Source of the DNA: Actinomycetota bacterium
GTDB taxonomy: Bacteria; Actinomycetota; Actinomycetes; Nanopelagicales; Nanopelagicaceae
Assembly: GCA_009700155.1 (NCBI GenBank)
Contig: WLMP01000007.1
Coordinates: 1 to 19,486, forward strand
Length of the DNA: 19,486 nucleotides
Direction: 5' to 3'
Of the stretch, positions 10,771-18,342 are shown one piece after another (within the stretch, counting starts at the first letter, position 1; every line of letters begins with the position of its first letter). The notes beneath the pieces were generated by a model, which worked only from the letters and a program-made list of their open reading frames with translations, made no database searches and was not told where the DNA came from. A program made the translations under genes and the position numbers.

Positions 10771-11463
10771 CTACGCCTTATACCCAATGTGAACTGCGAC
10801 AATTCCAAAGGTTAGGTCCTGCCAAGCGACAGATTTCCACCCAGCATCCCGCATTTTGGACGCCAGACCTTCTTGATTCGGCCAAGCCCTAATGGACTCA
10901 GCTAGATACACATAAGCTTCCGGATTTTTACTAATTTTTCTTGAAATTATAGGAAGTGCTTTCATTAAGTAGTTAAGGTAAATTTTTCTAAACAGGAAAT
11001 TAGATGGATGAGAAAACTCTGCAATTACAATTCTGCCACCTACTTTAGTTACACGTAATGCATCTTTTAGAGCCAGATTTATGTTTGATGTATTTCTTAA
11101 GCCAAATGAAATAGTTGTTACATCAAATGAGTTATCTTCAAAAGGAAGATTTAAAGCATCACCTTGCACAAACTTAATATCTTTATTTCGCTTCTTTCCA
11201 ACATTTATCATTCCAATAGAAAAATCAACTGCAATTACATCAGCGCCAGCATCAACTAGTGGTCTAGTTGATGCACCGGTTCCTGCAGCAATATCTAATA
11301 TTTTTATACCCGGCTTTGGACCTATAATCGATGTTACAACTCTGCGCCAAGCTTTAGTTCTACCTAAACTCAATAAATCGTTTAAAAAGTCATATCTATT
11401 TGCCACGCCATCAAACATCCTGGAGACATCATCCGGATCTTTATTTAGATTAGCTCGTGCCAC
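10771..11463 (-). CDS. ubiE: Demethylmenaquinone methyltransferase (UbiE/MenG)
   Basis: This enzyme methylates demethylmenaquinone with S-adenosylmethionine in the last step of menaquinone synthesis. The 230-residue protein has the SAM-binding motif LDIAAGTGAST (56-66), the acidic residue D80 that ends strand 2, GDALNLPFEDNSFD (101-114), and the family signature SFGLRN (119-124). The N-terminal VSRMFDGVANRYDFLNDLLS is characteristic of UbiE/MenG. The start is GTG at 11463-11461. AGGGG lies only 1 base before it, too close for a normal ribosome site, while a TATAAG box lies 9 bases upstream, so the mRNA may be leaderless. nuoA follows after 41 bases on the same strand. With menaquinone as the implied quinone (menDCBEA are nearby), menG is the more precise name. 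Confidence 0.95.
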   Translation of the reverse strand: MARANLNKDPDDVSRMFDGVANRYDFLNDLLSLGRTKAWRRVVTSIIGPKPGIKILDIAAGTGASTRPLVDAGADVIAVDFSIGMINVGKKRNKDIKFVQGDALNLPFEDNSFDVTTISFGLRNTSNINLALKDALRVTKVGGRIVIAEFSHPSNFLFRKIYLNYLMKALPIISRKISKNPEAYVYLAESIRAWPNQEGLASKMRDAGWKSVAWQDLTFGIVAVHIGYKA

Positions 11464-11528
11464 ACCCCTATTCTTATAGGAGTAGGCTTAAGGCACAAAT
11501 CCAACAATTAGGTGGGCGTAACTGAATC
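11464..11528. promoter_or_regulatory. Divergent promoter region between ubiE/menG and menF
   Basis: These 65 bases separate two genes transcribed away from each other, so they must hold both promoters unless the genes are silent. An inverted repeat, CCTAT-TCTT-ATAGG, lies at 11467-11480. Read on the minus strand it gives a -10-like TATAAG 9 bases before the ubiE GTG; read on the plus strand it gives TATTCT or TTATAG about 50 bases before the menF ATG. An AGGTGGG ribosome-site candidate for menF is at 11510-11516. The -10 roles are inferred from sequence only, and no clear -35 boxes are seen. The 5-base repeat could instead bind a regulator, or be chance. Confidence 0.45.
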
Positions 11529-12758
11529 ATGTCGGTTTTAATCACTACTGAGATATTAGGTGAGCATCCCCTATTGACCTCAATTAGTACTGATTTAAAA
11601 ATCTCAACTACTTGGGTTCGTGGTGCAGATGGATTAGTTGGCTTTGGTGAGTATAAAAGATTTGAAGTAAAAGGTAAGAATAGATTTAAAGATGCAAGTG
11701 CTTGGTGGCAAAAACAATTATCTGATTTTACAATTAATAATAATGTGCACGGGATCGGAACAGGTCCAATTCTTTTTACCTCTTTCGCATTTGATCCAGA
11801 TGAAACATCTATATTGGTTATTCCAGAGGTTGTAATCGGCCAAAAAAATGGAAAGTCTTGGGTTACTTGGATCGGTGAAACCAATCAACCGAATATCAAT
11901 AAGATTATTAACTCATCAAATAGTGGCCAAATCACCTGGGAAAACAACTCAATTGATGAGGGAAAATGGCAGCAGCAGGTTTCTCAAGCTATAACTGAAA
12001 TTAAGAGCGGGAGATTAGAAAAGGTAGTTCTTGCAAGGGATCTAACAGCTAATTCAACCTCTGAAATAAATGTAAATGACTTGCTGCAAAGACTTGAAAT
12101 TGATTACCCCTCTACTTGGGTTTTTCTAGTCGATGGATTAATTGGCGCAACTCCTGAATTACTTGTTAGGTTGAGTAAGTCGATGATTACCTCAAGAGTG
12201 CTAGCTGGAACAATTCAAAAAACTGGAAATGAAGAACGTGACTTAGCTCTTGCTGCATCTCTTGCTAAATCTTCAAAAGATTTGGAAGAGCATGAGTATG
12301 CAGTTAAGTCTGTCGCTGATTCACTTGCACCATTTTGCTCATCTACAAATGTTCCAGAATCACCTTTTGTATTACACCTATCAAATGTAATGCATCTTGC
12401 TACCGATGTTACTGGAGTACTAAATGACAGTACCAAGCAGGCAGATATTTTTACTTTGATTGAAAATTTACATCCGTCAGCTGCAGTTTGTGGTACTCCG
12501 ACTGAGGATGCGAAAAAATTAATATCTGAATTAGAGCAGATGAATAGATCCAGATACGCAGGTCCAGTTGGTTGGATAGATGCAAACAATGACGGAGAAA
12601 TTGCGATTGCGTTAAGGTGTGGATTACTAAGTAACCAGAATAAATCAATCAGAATATTTGCTGGTTGTGGAATTGTTGCAGGATCTGACCCAGTTACTGA
12701 GTACGCAGAAAGTCAGGCTAAATTAATGCCAATGCGAACTGCTCTAGAAACTCTCTGA
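11529..12758 (+). CDS. menF: Isochorismate synthase (menaquinone pathway)
   Basis: The predicted reaction is chorismate to isochorismate, the first committed step of the classical menaquinone route. The 409-residue protein has a variable N-terminal half and a conserved chorismate-utilising domain (about residues 145-405). Recognisable features are the general base K165 in RLEKVVLARDL, GATPELL (E210), LAGTIQ, the magnesium-ligand region KDLEEHEYAV (E254), MHLATDVTG, LHPSAAVCGTPT, and FAGCGIVAGSDPVTEYAES (E391). Salicylate synthases and EntC-type enzymes look similar; the surrounding men genes support MenF. The ATG is preceded by AGGTGGG at a rather long distance of 12 bases. The last 46 bases overlap the 3' end of menD on the opposite strand. 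Confidence 0.93.
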   Translation: MSVLITTEILGEHPLLTSISTDLKISTTWVRGADGLVGFGEYKRFEVKGKNRFKDASAWWQKQLSDFTINNNVHGIGTGPILFTSFAFDPDETSILVIPEVVIGQKNGKSWVTWIGETNQPNINKIINSSNSGQITWENNSIDEGKWQQQVSQAITEIKSGRLEKVVLARDLTANSTSEINVNDLLQRLEIDYPSTWVFLVDGLIGATPELLVRLSKSMITSRVLAGTIQKTGNEERDLALAASLAKSSKDLEEHEYAVKSVADSLAPFCSSTNVPESPFVLHLSNVMHLATDVTGVLNDSTKQADIFTLIENLHPSAAVCGTPTEDAKKLISELEQMNRSRYAGPVGWIDANNDGEIAIALRCGLLSNQNKSIRIFAGCGIVAGSDPVTEYAESQAKLMPMRTALETL

Positions 12759-14275
12759 ATAAGTTCTTTTAAATTACTTGCATTTTCTTCTCTACTTGGG
12801 ACTGAAACAACTACGACGTTAAACCCTTTAATAGGCTCAAGAATTAATTTATTTAATTGATCTAAATTAGAAGCTTTAGCTGCAGGGATTCCAAAACCGT
12901 TTATAACCTTAATAAGATCTAAATTATGCGGTGTTCCAAATACTTGCTCGAAGTTATCAGCATTTGATTGAGGTAGTGTTGAAAAAATACCCCCTCCATT
13001 GTTATCGATTACAAATATTCTGATATTCGATTTTGATGAATTAGTAAGGGCTGAAATATCGTGCAAGAATGTAAGGTCTCCCAATATTGCAGTAGTTGAA
13101 TCAAACTTTTCTGCAATACCGAAAACAGTAGAAATATTGCCATCGATTCCCGCTAAGCCTCTATTGGCAAATACTTCAACCCCACCTCTTGGATGAACGA
13201 ATGCTTCAATATCTCTTACTGGCCTAGAGGATCCAATGAAAACTGCGCTCTTGTCTACAATTTGATCGCAAATACTTGTAATTGCTTGCTGCTCTGACCA
13301 CGTTAAATTGCCTAACTCTTTAGCAGCACTATCTGCAACTGTAAGCCAAGTTTCTGAGCTTGTTTCAATACTTTTAACTTCATCTGGCAGCGAGCCAAGT
13401 ACTAAATCAGCTTCGCGACTAATGTCTACATTTTTTGTTCTTGGGTCAATAACAATTGATTTTTTAATAGAACTAATAAATGAATTAACACTTCTAGATA
13501 AAGTTGTTCGTCCGATTGAGATTACCTGATCTGGCCTTAAATACTCTGCAATCTTTTGATCAGATAAGAAGATTGATGCATGTGGAATTGAGTTGGGGAA
13601 AGATATTGGATCCTCGGCAATGATCGGCCACTTCAATTTAGCTGCAAATACATCTATCTCGTCTTTAGTAAATCCTCCTCGGTCATGTCCAATTACTAAC
13701 ACCCCTGTAGAAACTTCTAACTTACCTTTAATATCATTACTAAAATTTATTGGAGTTATTCTTATACCAGCTAACCAGTCGCTCTTATCACTAGAAATTA
13801 AGGGCTCTTCAAATTGAATATTTAAATGAACAGGATCACCTGTTAGATAAACTTTAATATCTGTATCTGTTGAAATATCATGAGTTTTTATCTGCTTGAA
13901 TATCCCAACCTGATCGGTTGTTTGATTTGCTCCTGTTTTTCGAAGACGTGCAGGGCGATCTGCGGTAATAACTAATAGCTTATTACCGCCATGAACTGCT
14001 TCAAGAGTGGCTGGTAAAAAATTTGCAGCGGCTGTTCCACTGGTGCAGATAACTGCAACATAGTTATTGCTTGCTTTTGAAATTCCTAGGGCAAAGAAAG
14101 CAGCGCCTCGTTCATCTATTTTCACATGTAAATCAATTAAATTCTTAGCAGCTGCCTCACTTAGCGCAATAGCTAGTGGTGCGTTACGAGATCCAGGAGA
14201 GATTACAAAATCACTTACCCCTGATTCAATTAACTGTCTAATTAATGAATGGGCTAATTTAGTTGAATCACTCAA
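12713..14275 (-). CDS. menD: SEPHCHC synthase, MenD (thiamine-diphosphate enzyme)
   Basis: MenD is the predicted 2-succinyl-5-enolpyruvyl-6-hydroxy-3-cyclohexene-1-carboxylate synthase, joining isochorismate with 2-oxoglutarate via thiamine diphosphate. The 520-residue protein shows FVISPGSRNAPLAIAL (23-38), the cofactor-activating glutamate E55 in KIDERGAAFFALG, CTSGTAAANFLPA, the active-site-like TADRPARLRKTGANQTTDQ, and the magnesium/diphosphate site DNNGGGIF (424-431). The start is TTG at 14275-14273, supported by a textbook AGGAGG 8 bases upstream, and it overlaps the menC stop as TTGA. The C-terminal 14 codons lie antisense to the menF 3' end. The gene is slightly shorter than E. coli MenD (556) but has all motifs. 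Confidence 0.96.
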   Translation of the reverse strand: MSDSTKLAHSLIRQLIESGVSDFVISPGSRNAPLAIALSEAAAKNLIDLHVKIDERGAAFFALGISKASNNYVAVICTSGTAAANFLPATLEAVHGGNKLLVITADRPARLRKTGANQTTDQVGIFKQIKTHDISTDTDIKVYLTGDPVHLNIQFEEPLISSDKSDWLAGIRITPINFSNDIKGKLEVSTGVLVIGHDRGGFTKDEIDVFAAKLKWPIIAEDPISFPNSIPHASIFLSDQKIAEYLRPDQVISIGRTTLSRSVNSFISSIKKSIVIDPRTKNVDISREADLVLGSLPDEVKSIETSSETWLTVADSAAKELGNLTWSEQQAITSICDQIVDKSAVFIGSSRPVRDIEAFVHPRGGVEVFANRGLAGIDGNISTVFGIAEKFDSTTAILGDLTFLHDISALTNSSKSNIRIFVIDNNGGGIFSTLPQSNADNFEQVFGTPHNLDLIKVINGFGIPAAKASNLDQLNKLILEPIKGFNVVVVSVPSREENASNLKELIQRVSRAVRIGINLA

Positions 14276-15213
14276 ATCAAGCCCTCCTGATAAATCTGAT
14301 TGATCCTATTCTGCCACCAAATCTGCCTATCAGGTTTTGCTTTTAATTTATCAATAAGGTCTGGCACTACTTTCTTGTTTTTAATTTCGCCATTAATGAT
14401 GGTTAGTGGATTTCTTGTTACATCAGAGTTGAATAATGAGGCTGTTCCTAACCCACACGCTCCATATAAATTTGGAGCTGATTGCGCAAGTGATAAGCCG
14501 TGAGAGATACCAATACTACTTTCTAAGGCACTTGAAATAACTACAGGTAAATCTATCTTTTCAATTAACGCTAATGCAGCAGAAATACCACCTGATGGTG
14601 CCCATTTAATTACAGCAATATCTGCAACCTCTTTTATCTTCGAAAGGTCCTGATTGAGATGCTTCCTAATGGATTCATCAACTGCAATTTTAAGTCCAGT
14701 TTTTTTTCGTAATTGCGCGAGATCATCTACATTTAGGCAAGGCTGCTCAACGTAATCAATTTTGCTACCAAACTCATTTTCATAGCCATTAAGATTGATA
14801 ATTGCTTCTTCTAAATTCCATTGCCCATTAACATCTAATCTAAACTTTGCATCCGGAATATGATTTAGGACTTCCACCAAAAGTTCCTTGTCACTACTAA
14901 AACTATTAATTTTAATTTTAACTGTTTTACACCCTGGAAATTTAGAGAGCAGGTTTTTAACTTCTTTTACTTTTATATTAGGCAATGTCGCATTTACCTC
15001 AATACCGTCGCGAATCTTTTTTGGTGCAGGATTTATTGCACTTTCTAGCGCTGCTTTTAGCCAGATAGAAGATTCTTTACTGTCGTACTCTATAAATGGT
15101 GAAAATTCACTCCAGCCAGCCGGACCTTCAAATAAGGCAATTTCGCGAACACTCAACCCACGAAAATTAGTACTTAAAGGTAATTCAACAACTTTTAATT
15201 CATAGGGAAACAT
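14272..15213 (-). CDS. menC: o-Succinylbenzoate synthase
   Basis: MenC, an enolase-superfamily enzyme, dehydrates SHCHC to o-succinylbenzoate. The 313-residue protein has the complete expected active site: the KxK pair K99/K101 in KTVKIKI, metal ligands D127 (LDVNGQW), E156 (YVEQP) and D179 (AVDES), and the opposite lysine K203 (IKWAPSGG). The capping N-terminal domain is about 90 residues. The ATG at 15213 begins 2 bases after the menB stop and has no clear ribosome site, so it probably depends on re-initiation after menB. The enolase superfamily includes close N-succinylamino acid racemases, but the men context decides the call. Confidence 0.94.
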   Translation of the reverse strand: MFPYELKVVELPLSTNFRGLSVREIALFEGPAGWSEFSPFIEYDSKESSIWLKAALESAINPAPKKIRDGIEVNATLPNIKVKEVKNLLSKFPGCKTVKIKINSFSSDKELLVEVLNHIPDAKFRLDVNGQWNLEEAIINLNGYENEFGSKIDYVEQPCLNVDDLAQLRKKTGLKIAVDESIRKHLNQDLSKIKEVADIAVIKWAPSGGISAALALIEKIDLPVVISSALESSIGISHGLSLAQSAPNLYGACGLGTASLFNSDVTRNPLTIINGEIKNKKVVPDLIDKLKAKPDRQIWWQNRINQIYQEGLI

Positions 15214-15215
15214 AA

Positions 15216-16094
15216 CTAAGGACGCTTAGGAAATTTATCAAAGTTTGGCTCGCGTTTTTCTTGATACGCGTTACGTCCTTCTTGACCTTCCTGTGTTAAG
15301 TAAAAGAGTAGGGTTGCATCTCCGGCTAACTGTTGAACACCAGCTAGGCCGTCATCGGCAGCATTTAAGCTTGCCTTCAATAATCTAAGTGCCATAGGAG
15401 AATGGCGGAGCATTTCTCTTGCCCAAGAAACTGTTTCAGCTTCTAACTCTTTAATTGGCACTACTGTATTTACTAATCCCATTTCTAAAGCTTCTGCGGC
15501 ATCATACTGTCGGCATAAAAACCAAATCTCTCTTGCTTTCTTTTGGCCAACATGAGCAGCTAATAAACCGGCGCCATACCCACCATCAAATGAACCCACC
15601 ATTGGACCTGTTTGGCCAAATTTTGCATTATCTGCGGCAATTGTTAAATCGCAAACTACATGTAATACATGACCGCCACCAATTGCCCAACCTGCAACCA
15701 TTGCTATTACTGGTTTAGGAGTTCGTCGGATTTGTACCTGTAAATCTAAAACATTTAATCTGCCTATACCTTTTTTACTAAGAGCATCATCGCCCAAATA
15801 ACCATCATCTCCACGAACATTTATATCTCCACCAGAACAAAAGGCTTCAGTACCTTCGCCGGTAAAAATAATTACACCAACTTGATCATTATCGCGTGCA
15901 AGATCAAATGCTTCAGCTAGTTCAAAAAGTGTTTGAGGACGAAAAGCATTTCTTACCTCGGGTCTATTAATTGTTATCTTTGCAATACCTTCAGCAACTT
16001 GATATTTAACATCGGTAAATTTCTCACTACCAACGCCTATTTGCCAGTTAGGAATTGAACGCTCTCCTGGCTGACGCTTAATCGGCTTACTCAA
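15216..16094 (-). CDS. menB: 1,4-Dihydroxy-2-naphthoyl-CoA synthase
   Basis: MenB is a crotonase-fold enzyme that closes the naphthoate ring from o-succinylbenzoyl-CoA. Visible parts are the oxyanion-hole region [31 protein letters not shown], the catalytic loop [18 protein letters not shown], and the C-terminal [12 protein letters not shown]. The loop has glycine (G163, counted from the chosen start) where Mycobacterium MenB has aspartate, making this the bicarbonate-dependent E. coli-like type. I chose TTG at 16094 (292 residues) because GGAG lies 6 bases upstream. A TTG at 16106 in the same frame would add four residues but has no ribosome site. It heads the menB-menC-menD block and diverges from menE. 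Confidence 0.95.
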   Translation of the reverse strand: MSKPIKRQPGERSIPNWQIGVGSEKFTDVKYQVAEGIAKITINRPEVRNAFRPQTLFELAEAFDLARDNDQVGVIIFTGEGTEAFCSGGDINVRGDDGYLGDDALSKKGIGRLNVLDLQVQIRRTPKPVIAMVAGWAIGGGHVLHVVCDLTIAADNAKFGQTGPMVGSFDGGYGAGLLAAHVGQKKAREIWFLCRQYDAAEALEMGLVNTVVPIKELEAETVSWAREMLRHSPMALRLLKASLNAADDGLAGVQQLAGDATLLFYLTQEGQEGRNAYQEKREPNFDKFPKRP

Positions 16095-16146
16095 GATACT
16101 CTCCAAGGTTTTAGTAGTATTTAGATAGAGATAGCCTACGGTGATT
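16095..16146. promoter_or_regulatory. Divergent promoter region between menB and menE
   Basis: About 46 bases separate the preferred menB TTG (16094) from the menE GTG (16141). For menB the sequence shows a GGAG ribosome site and an AT-rich TAAATA candidate -10 on the minus strand. For menE, TAGTAT at 16115-16120 is a candidate -10 on the plus strand, or a TAGAGAT nearer the start would give a leaderless message. There is no room for two separate full promoters, so -35 regions would have to lie in the opposite gene. These assignments are inference from sequence only. Confidence 0.35.
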
Positions 16147-17226
16147 ATGGAGGAAAAAAAACTGCGCCCAGTAATGCCTATTCAGGCTGAGTGGTCAACC
16201 CCACAATTACAAGAAAATGTAGCAGTAGCCCTGGAGGGTTCTGGGGCAGCGTTATCAACTGTAAAGCTTGCTATTGATGAAATTGATGAAGAAGTCGCAC
16301 TAGTAGTTAACTCCTCTGGCTCAACCGGTGATGCAAAGTTAATTGCAATCTCAAGAAGTGCGCTAATTGCATCAACTAATGCATGTCATAAATTTTTAGG
16401 TGCTGTTCCTGGCGATACTTGGTCACTACTACTTCCAACAACTCATATTGCAGGGCTTAATGTAGTAATAAGAGCTACAGCACTAGGAACTAAAGTTATA
16501 GATAACCGCGGTGCTAATAATTATGAAGATGCTGATTTTATTTCGATAGTGCCAACACAACTACATAAGGCTATACATGCCGATCCTAAGTTACTTGAAC
16601 ATCTAAGAGCTGCCGAAGCGGTACTAGTGGGTGGTGGACCCCTGGATATTAATCTAAGAAAATTAGCAGAGAGTAAACATGTGAAAGTAGTTACGACATA
16701 TGGCATGACTGAAATGAGTGGCGGATGCGTTTTTAATAGTAAACCACTTGAAGGGGTTAAATTCGAATTAGATAATAATGGTTTAATTAAAGTAAATGGC
16801 CCAATGATGGCTATGGGGTATATACAAGCAGACGGAACAATTAATTCTTTTGCAAAGAATGGTTGGTTTAGTAGTACTGATCTTGGTGAAATAAATTCTG
16901 GATTACTTAAGGTAATTGGAAGATCTGATGAAGTAATAATATCTGGCGGCGAAAAGATATCTTTGCCATTTGTTGAATCTGAAATAAAGAAAATTTATCC
17001 AGATACTCCACTAATTGTTTTTTCAATTCCAGACCAACTCTGGGGAGAAAGACTTTGTATTGGGGCGATAGTCGAATTATCGTTAGAGGATATAGGCAGT
17101 AAATTAGGACCTATCTTCAAACCTAAGTCATTATTTTTGTTTAATGAAATACCTACCACTACTATCGGAAAACCAGATCGCCAATCTGCAAAAAATATGG
17201 CTTTAAAGTTAGGAAATAGTAATTGA
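16141..17226 (+). CDS. menE: o-Succinylbenzoate-CoA ligase (short actinobacterial type)
   Basis: MenE activates o-succinylbenzoate as its CoA thioester through an acyl-adenylate. At 361 residues it is the short form known from Mycobacterium. ANL-family motifs are in order: P-loop SSGSTGDAK (58-66), [12 protein letters not shown] (185-196), [10 protein letters not shown] (241-250), [17 protein letters not shown] (258-274), and the C-terminal catalytic lysine K344 in IGKPDRQ. The start is uncertain: GTG at 16141, ATG at 16147 and ATG at 16174 are all in frame. None has a good ribosome site, and a GGAGG followed by eight A lies inside codons 3 to 7. The 3' end overlaps the menA start (TTGA). Confidence 0.93.
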   Translation: MIMEEKKLRPVMPIQAEWSTPQLQENVAVALEGSGAALSTVKLAIDEIDEEVALVVNSSGSTGDAKLIAISRSALIASTNACHKFLGAVPGDTWSLLLPTTHIAGLNVVIRATALGTKVIDNRGANNYEDADFISIVPTQLHKAIHADPKLLEHLRAAEAVLVGGGPLDINLRKLAESKHVKVVTTYGMTEMSGGCVFNSKPLEGVKFELDNNGLIKVNGPMMAMGYIQADGTINSFAKNGWFSSTDLGEINSGLLKVIGRSDEVIISGGEKISLPFVESEIKKIYPDTPLIVFSIPDQLWGERLCIGAIVELSLEDIGSKLGPIFKPKSLFLFNEIPTTTIGKPDRQSAKNMALKLGNSN

Positions 17227-18071
17227 ATAAGTGGCTAATCGGCGCCAGAATAAAAACACTTCCGGCTGCAATTTCACCAGTATTAATTGGAACAAGTTAT
17301 GCAGAACAGATAACTTGGATAAATGCAGCTCTGGCACTAATCGTTGCACTGTTTTTACAAATTGCAGTTAATTACGCTAATGATTACTCCGATGGAATTA
17401 AGGGAACAGACCAAAATAGAATTGGACCAATCAGGTTAGTCGCATCAGGATTAGCATCTGCTGTAGCAGTAAGAAATGCCGCGTATATTTCTTTTCTTAT
17501 AGCTGCAATAGCTGGCTCAATATTATCTTTCAATATAAGCATGTGGTTGTTTATTATTGGAGGAATATCAATTTTGGCTGCCTGGGCGTACACCGGAGGT
17601 AAGAAGCCATATGGGTATATAGGTTTCGGAGAATTATCTGTATTTGTATTTTTTGGATTAGTTGCAACTATTGGTAGCTACTACATTCAAAGTGAAGAAT
17701 TAAACTGGCAAATTTTCCTACTCTCAATACCAGTTGGATGCTTGTCATGTGCTGTCTTAGTGATAAATAATCTCAGAGACCTTTCAAACGATAAATTAGT
17801 GGGTAAACGGACTCTTGCGGTTTTATTGGGAGATAAGAAAACTAGAAATTTTTATATCGTTTTATTGGTAATTTCTCAGTTAGTATCTATATCTGCTGCA
17901 GTAATTGATATTAAAATGCTGTTTACTTTAATTTGTATTCCAATGGCTGTAAATGTGATTAAAAAGATAGCTACTGGGGTTGAAGGCATCGAATTGATCC
18001 CGATTCTAGGTAAAACAGCTAGATTGCAATTACTGCTGGCCGTCATTACTGCAGCCGCCTTATTCAACTGA
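17223..18071 (+). CDS. menA: 1,4-Dihydroxy-2-naphthoate polyprenyltransferase
   Basis: MenA attaches the polyprenyl tail to dihydroxynaphthoate in the cell membrane, giving demethylmenaquinone, the substrate of UbiE/MenG. The 282-residue protein is a UbiA-superfamily prenyltransferase with about eight or nine membrane segments. Both acidic diphosphate-binding motifs are present: NYANDYSDGIKGTD (50-63) and NNLRDLSNDKLVGKRTLAV (182-200). The N-terminal WLIGARIKTLPAAISPVLIG is typical of MenA. The start is TTG at 17223, overlapping the menE stop as TTGA, with AGGA 8 bases upstream, so menE and menA are co-translated. Confidence 0.96.
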   Translation: MNKWLIGARIKTLPAAISPVLIGTSYAEQITWINAALALIVALFLQIAVNYANDYSDGIKGTDQNRIGPIRLVASGLASAVAVRNAAYISFLIAAIAGSILSFNISMWLFIIGGISILAAWAYTGGKKPYGYIGFGELSVFVFFGLVATIGSYYIQSEELNWQIFLLSIPVGCLSCAVLVINNLRDLSNDKLVGKRTLAVLLGDKKTRNFYIVLLVISQLVSISAAVIDIKMLFTLICIPMAVNVIKKIATGVEGIELIPILGKTARLQLLLAVITAAALFN

Positions 18072-18076
18072 AATGG

Positions 18077-18084
18077 TATAAAAT
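18077..18084 (+). promoter_or_regulatory. Candidate -10 box for a leaderless small membrane protein gene
   Basis: The stretch TATAAAAT ends 6 bases before the ATG at 18091. No Shine-Dalgarno sequence lies between them. That spacing would place the transcription start at or next to the ATG, the arrangement of leaderless actinobacterial promoters. No -35 box is evident. The site lies between the menA stop and the next gene, so readthrough from menA is also possible. Confidence 0.5.
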
Positions 18085-18090
18085 AAGATC

Positions 18091-18342
18091 ATGCTTAAGT
18101 ATTTAATAGTATTTATAATAATTGTTGATATCTATACATTAGTTGATTGCGCGATCACCCCGCAGGAGAAAGTACGAAGATTTCCAAAATGGGCTTGGTT
18201 GTTGATTATTGTTTTCACAAGTATTTTTGGAGATATTGCTTGGTTTATTGCTGGCAGACCACGAAAGCCTGGCCAGAACAGAGGCGGAAAAGGAAGAATT
18301 ATTCCACCGGATGATAATCCAGATTTTTTACGAAAGTTATAA
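18091..18342 (+). CDS. Small PLDc_N-type two-helix membrane protein, function unknown
   Basis: The 83-residue protein has two hydrophobic segments, about residues 3-20 and 34-54. Between them is a short polar loop with DCAITPQEKVRRFPKWAW, and after the second comes IAWFIAGRPRKPG followed by a basic, proline-containing cytoplasmic tail. This pattern matches the domain found at the N-terminus of some phospholipase D-type enzymes (PLDc_N), here standing alone without any HKD catalytic motif, so no enzymatic activity is expected. Such stand-alone proteins are common in Actinobacteria and their role is not known. It follows menA after 19 bases and ends tail-to-tail with ccsB, sharing the six bases TTATAA. 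Confidence 0.85.
   Translation: MLKYLIVFIIIVDIYTLVDCAITPQEKVRRFPKWAWLLIIVFTSIFGDIAWFIAGRPRKPGQNRGGKGRIIPPDDNPDFLRKL

Noticed and set aside
11474..11884. A 136-codon minus-strand open frame across the ubiE-menF gap
   Set aside because: Most of it is antisense to menF and it lacks any family resemblance; it would also run through the divergent promoter region.
12215..12589. A 124-codon minus-strand open frame inside menF
   Set aside because: It is antisense to the conserved chorismate-binding core of menF, and the sequence looks like a complement of coding DNA.
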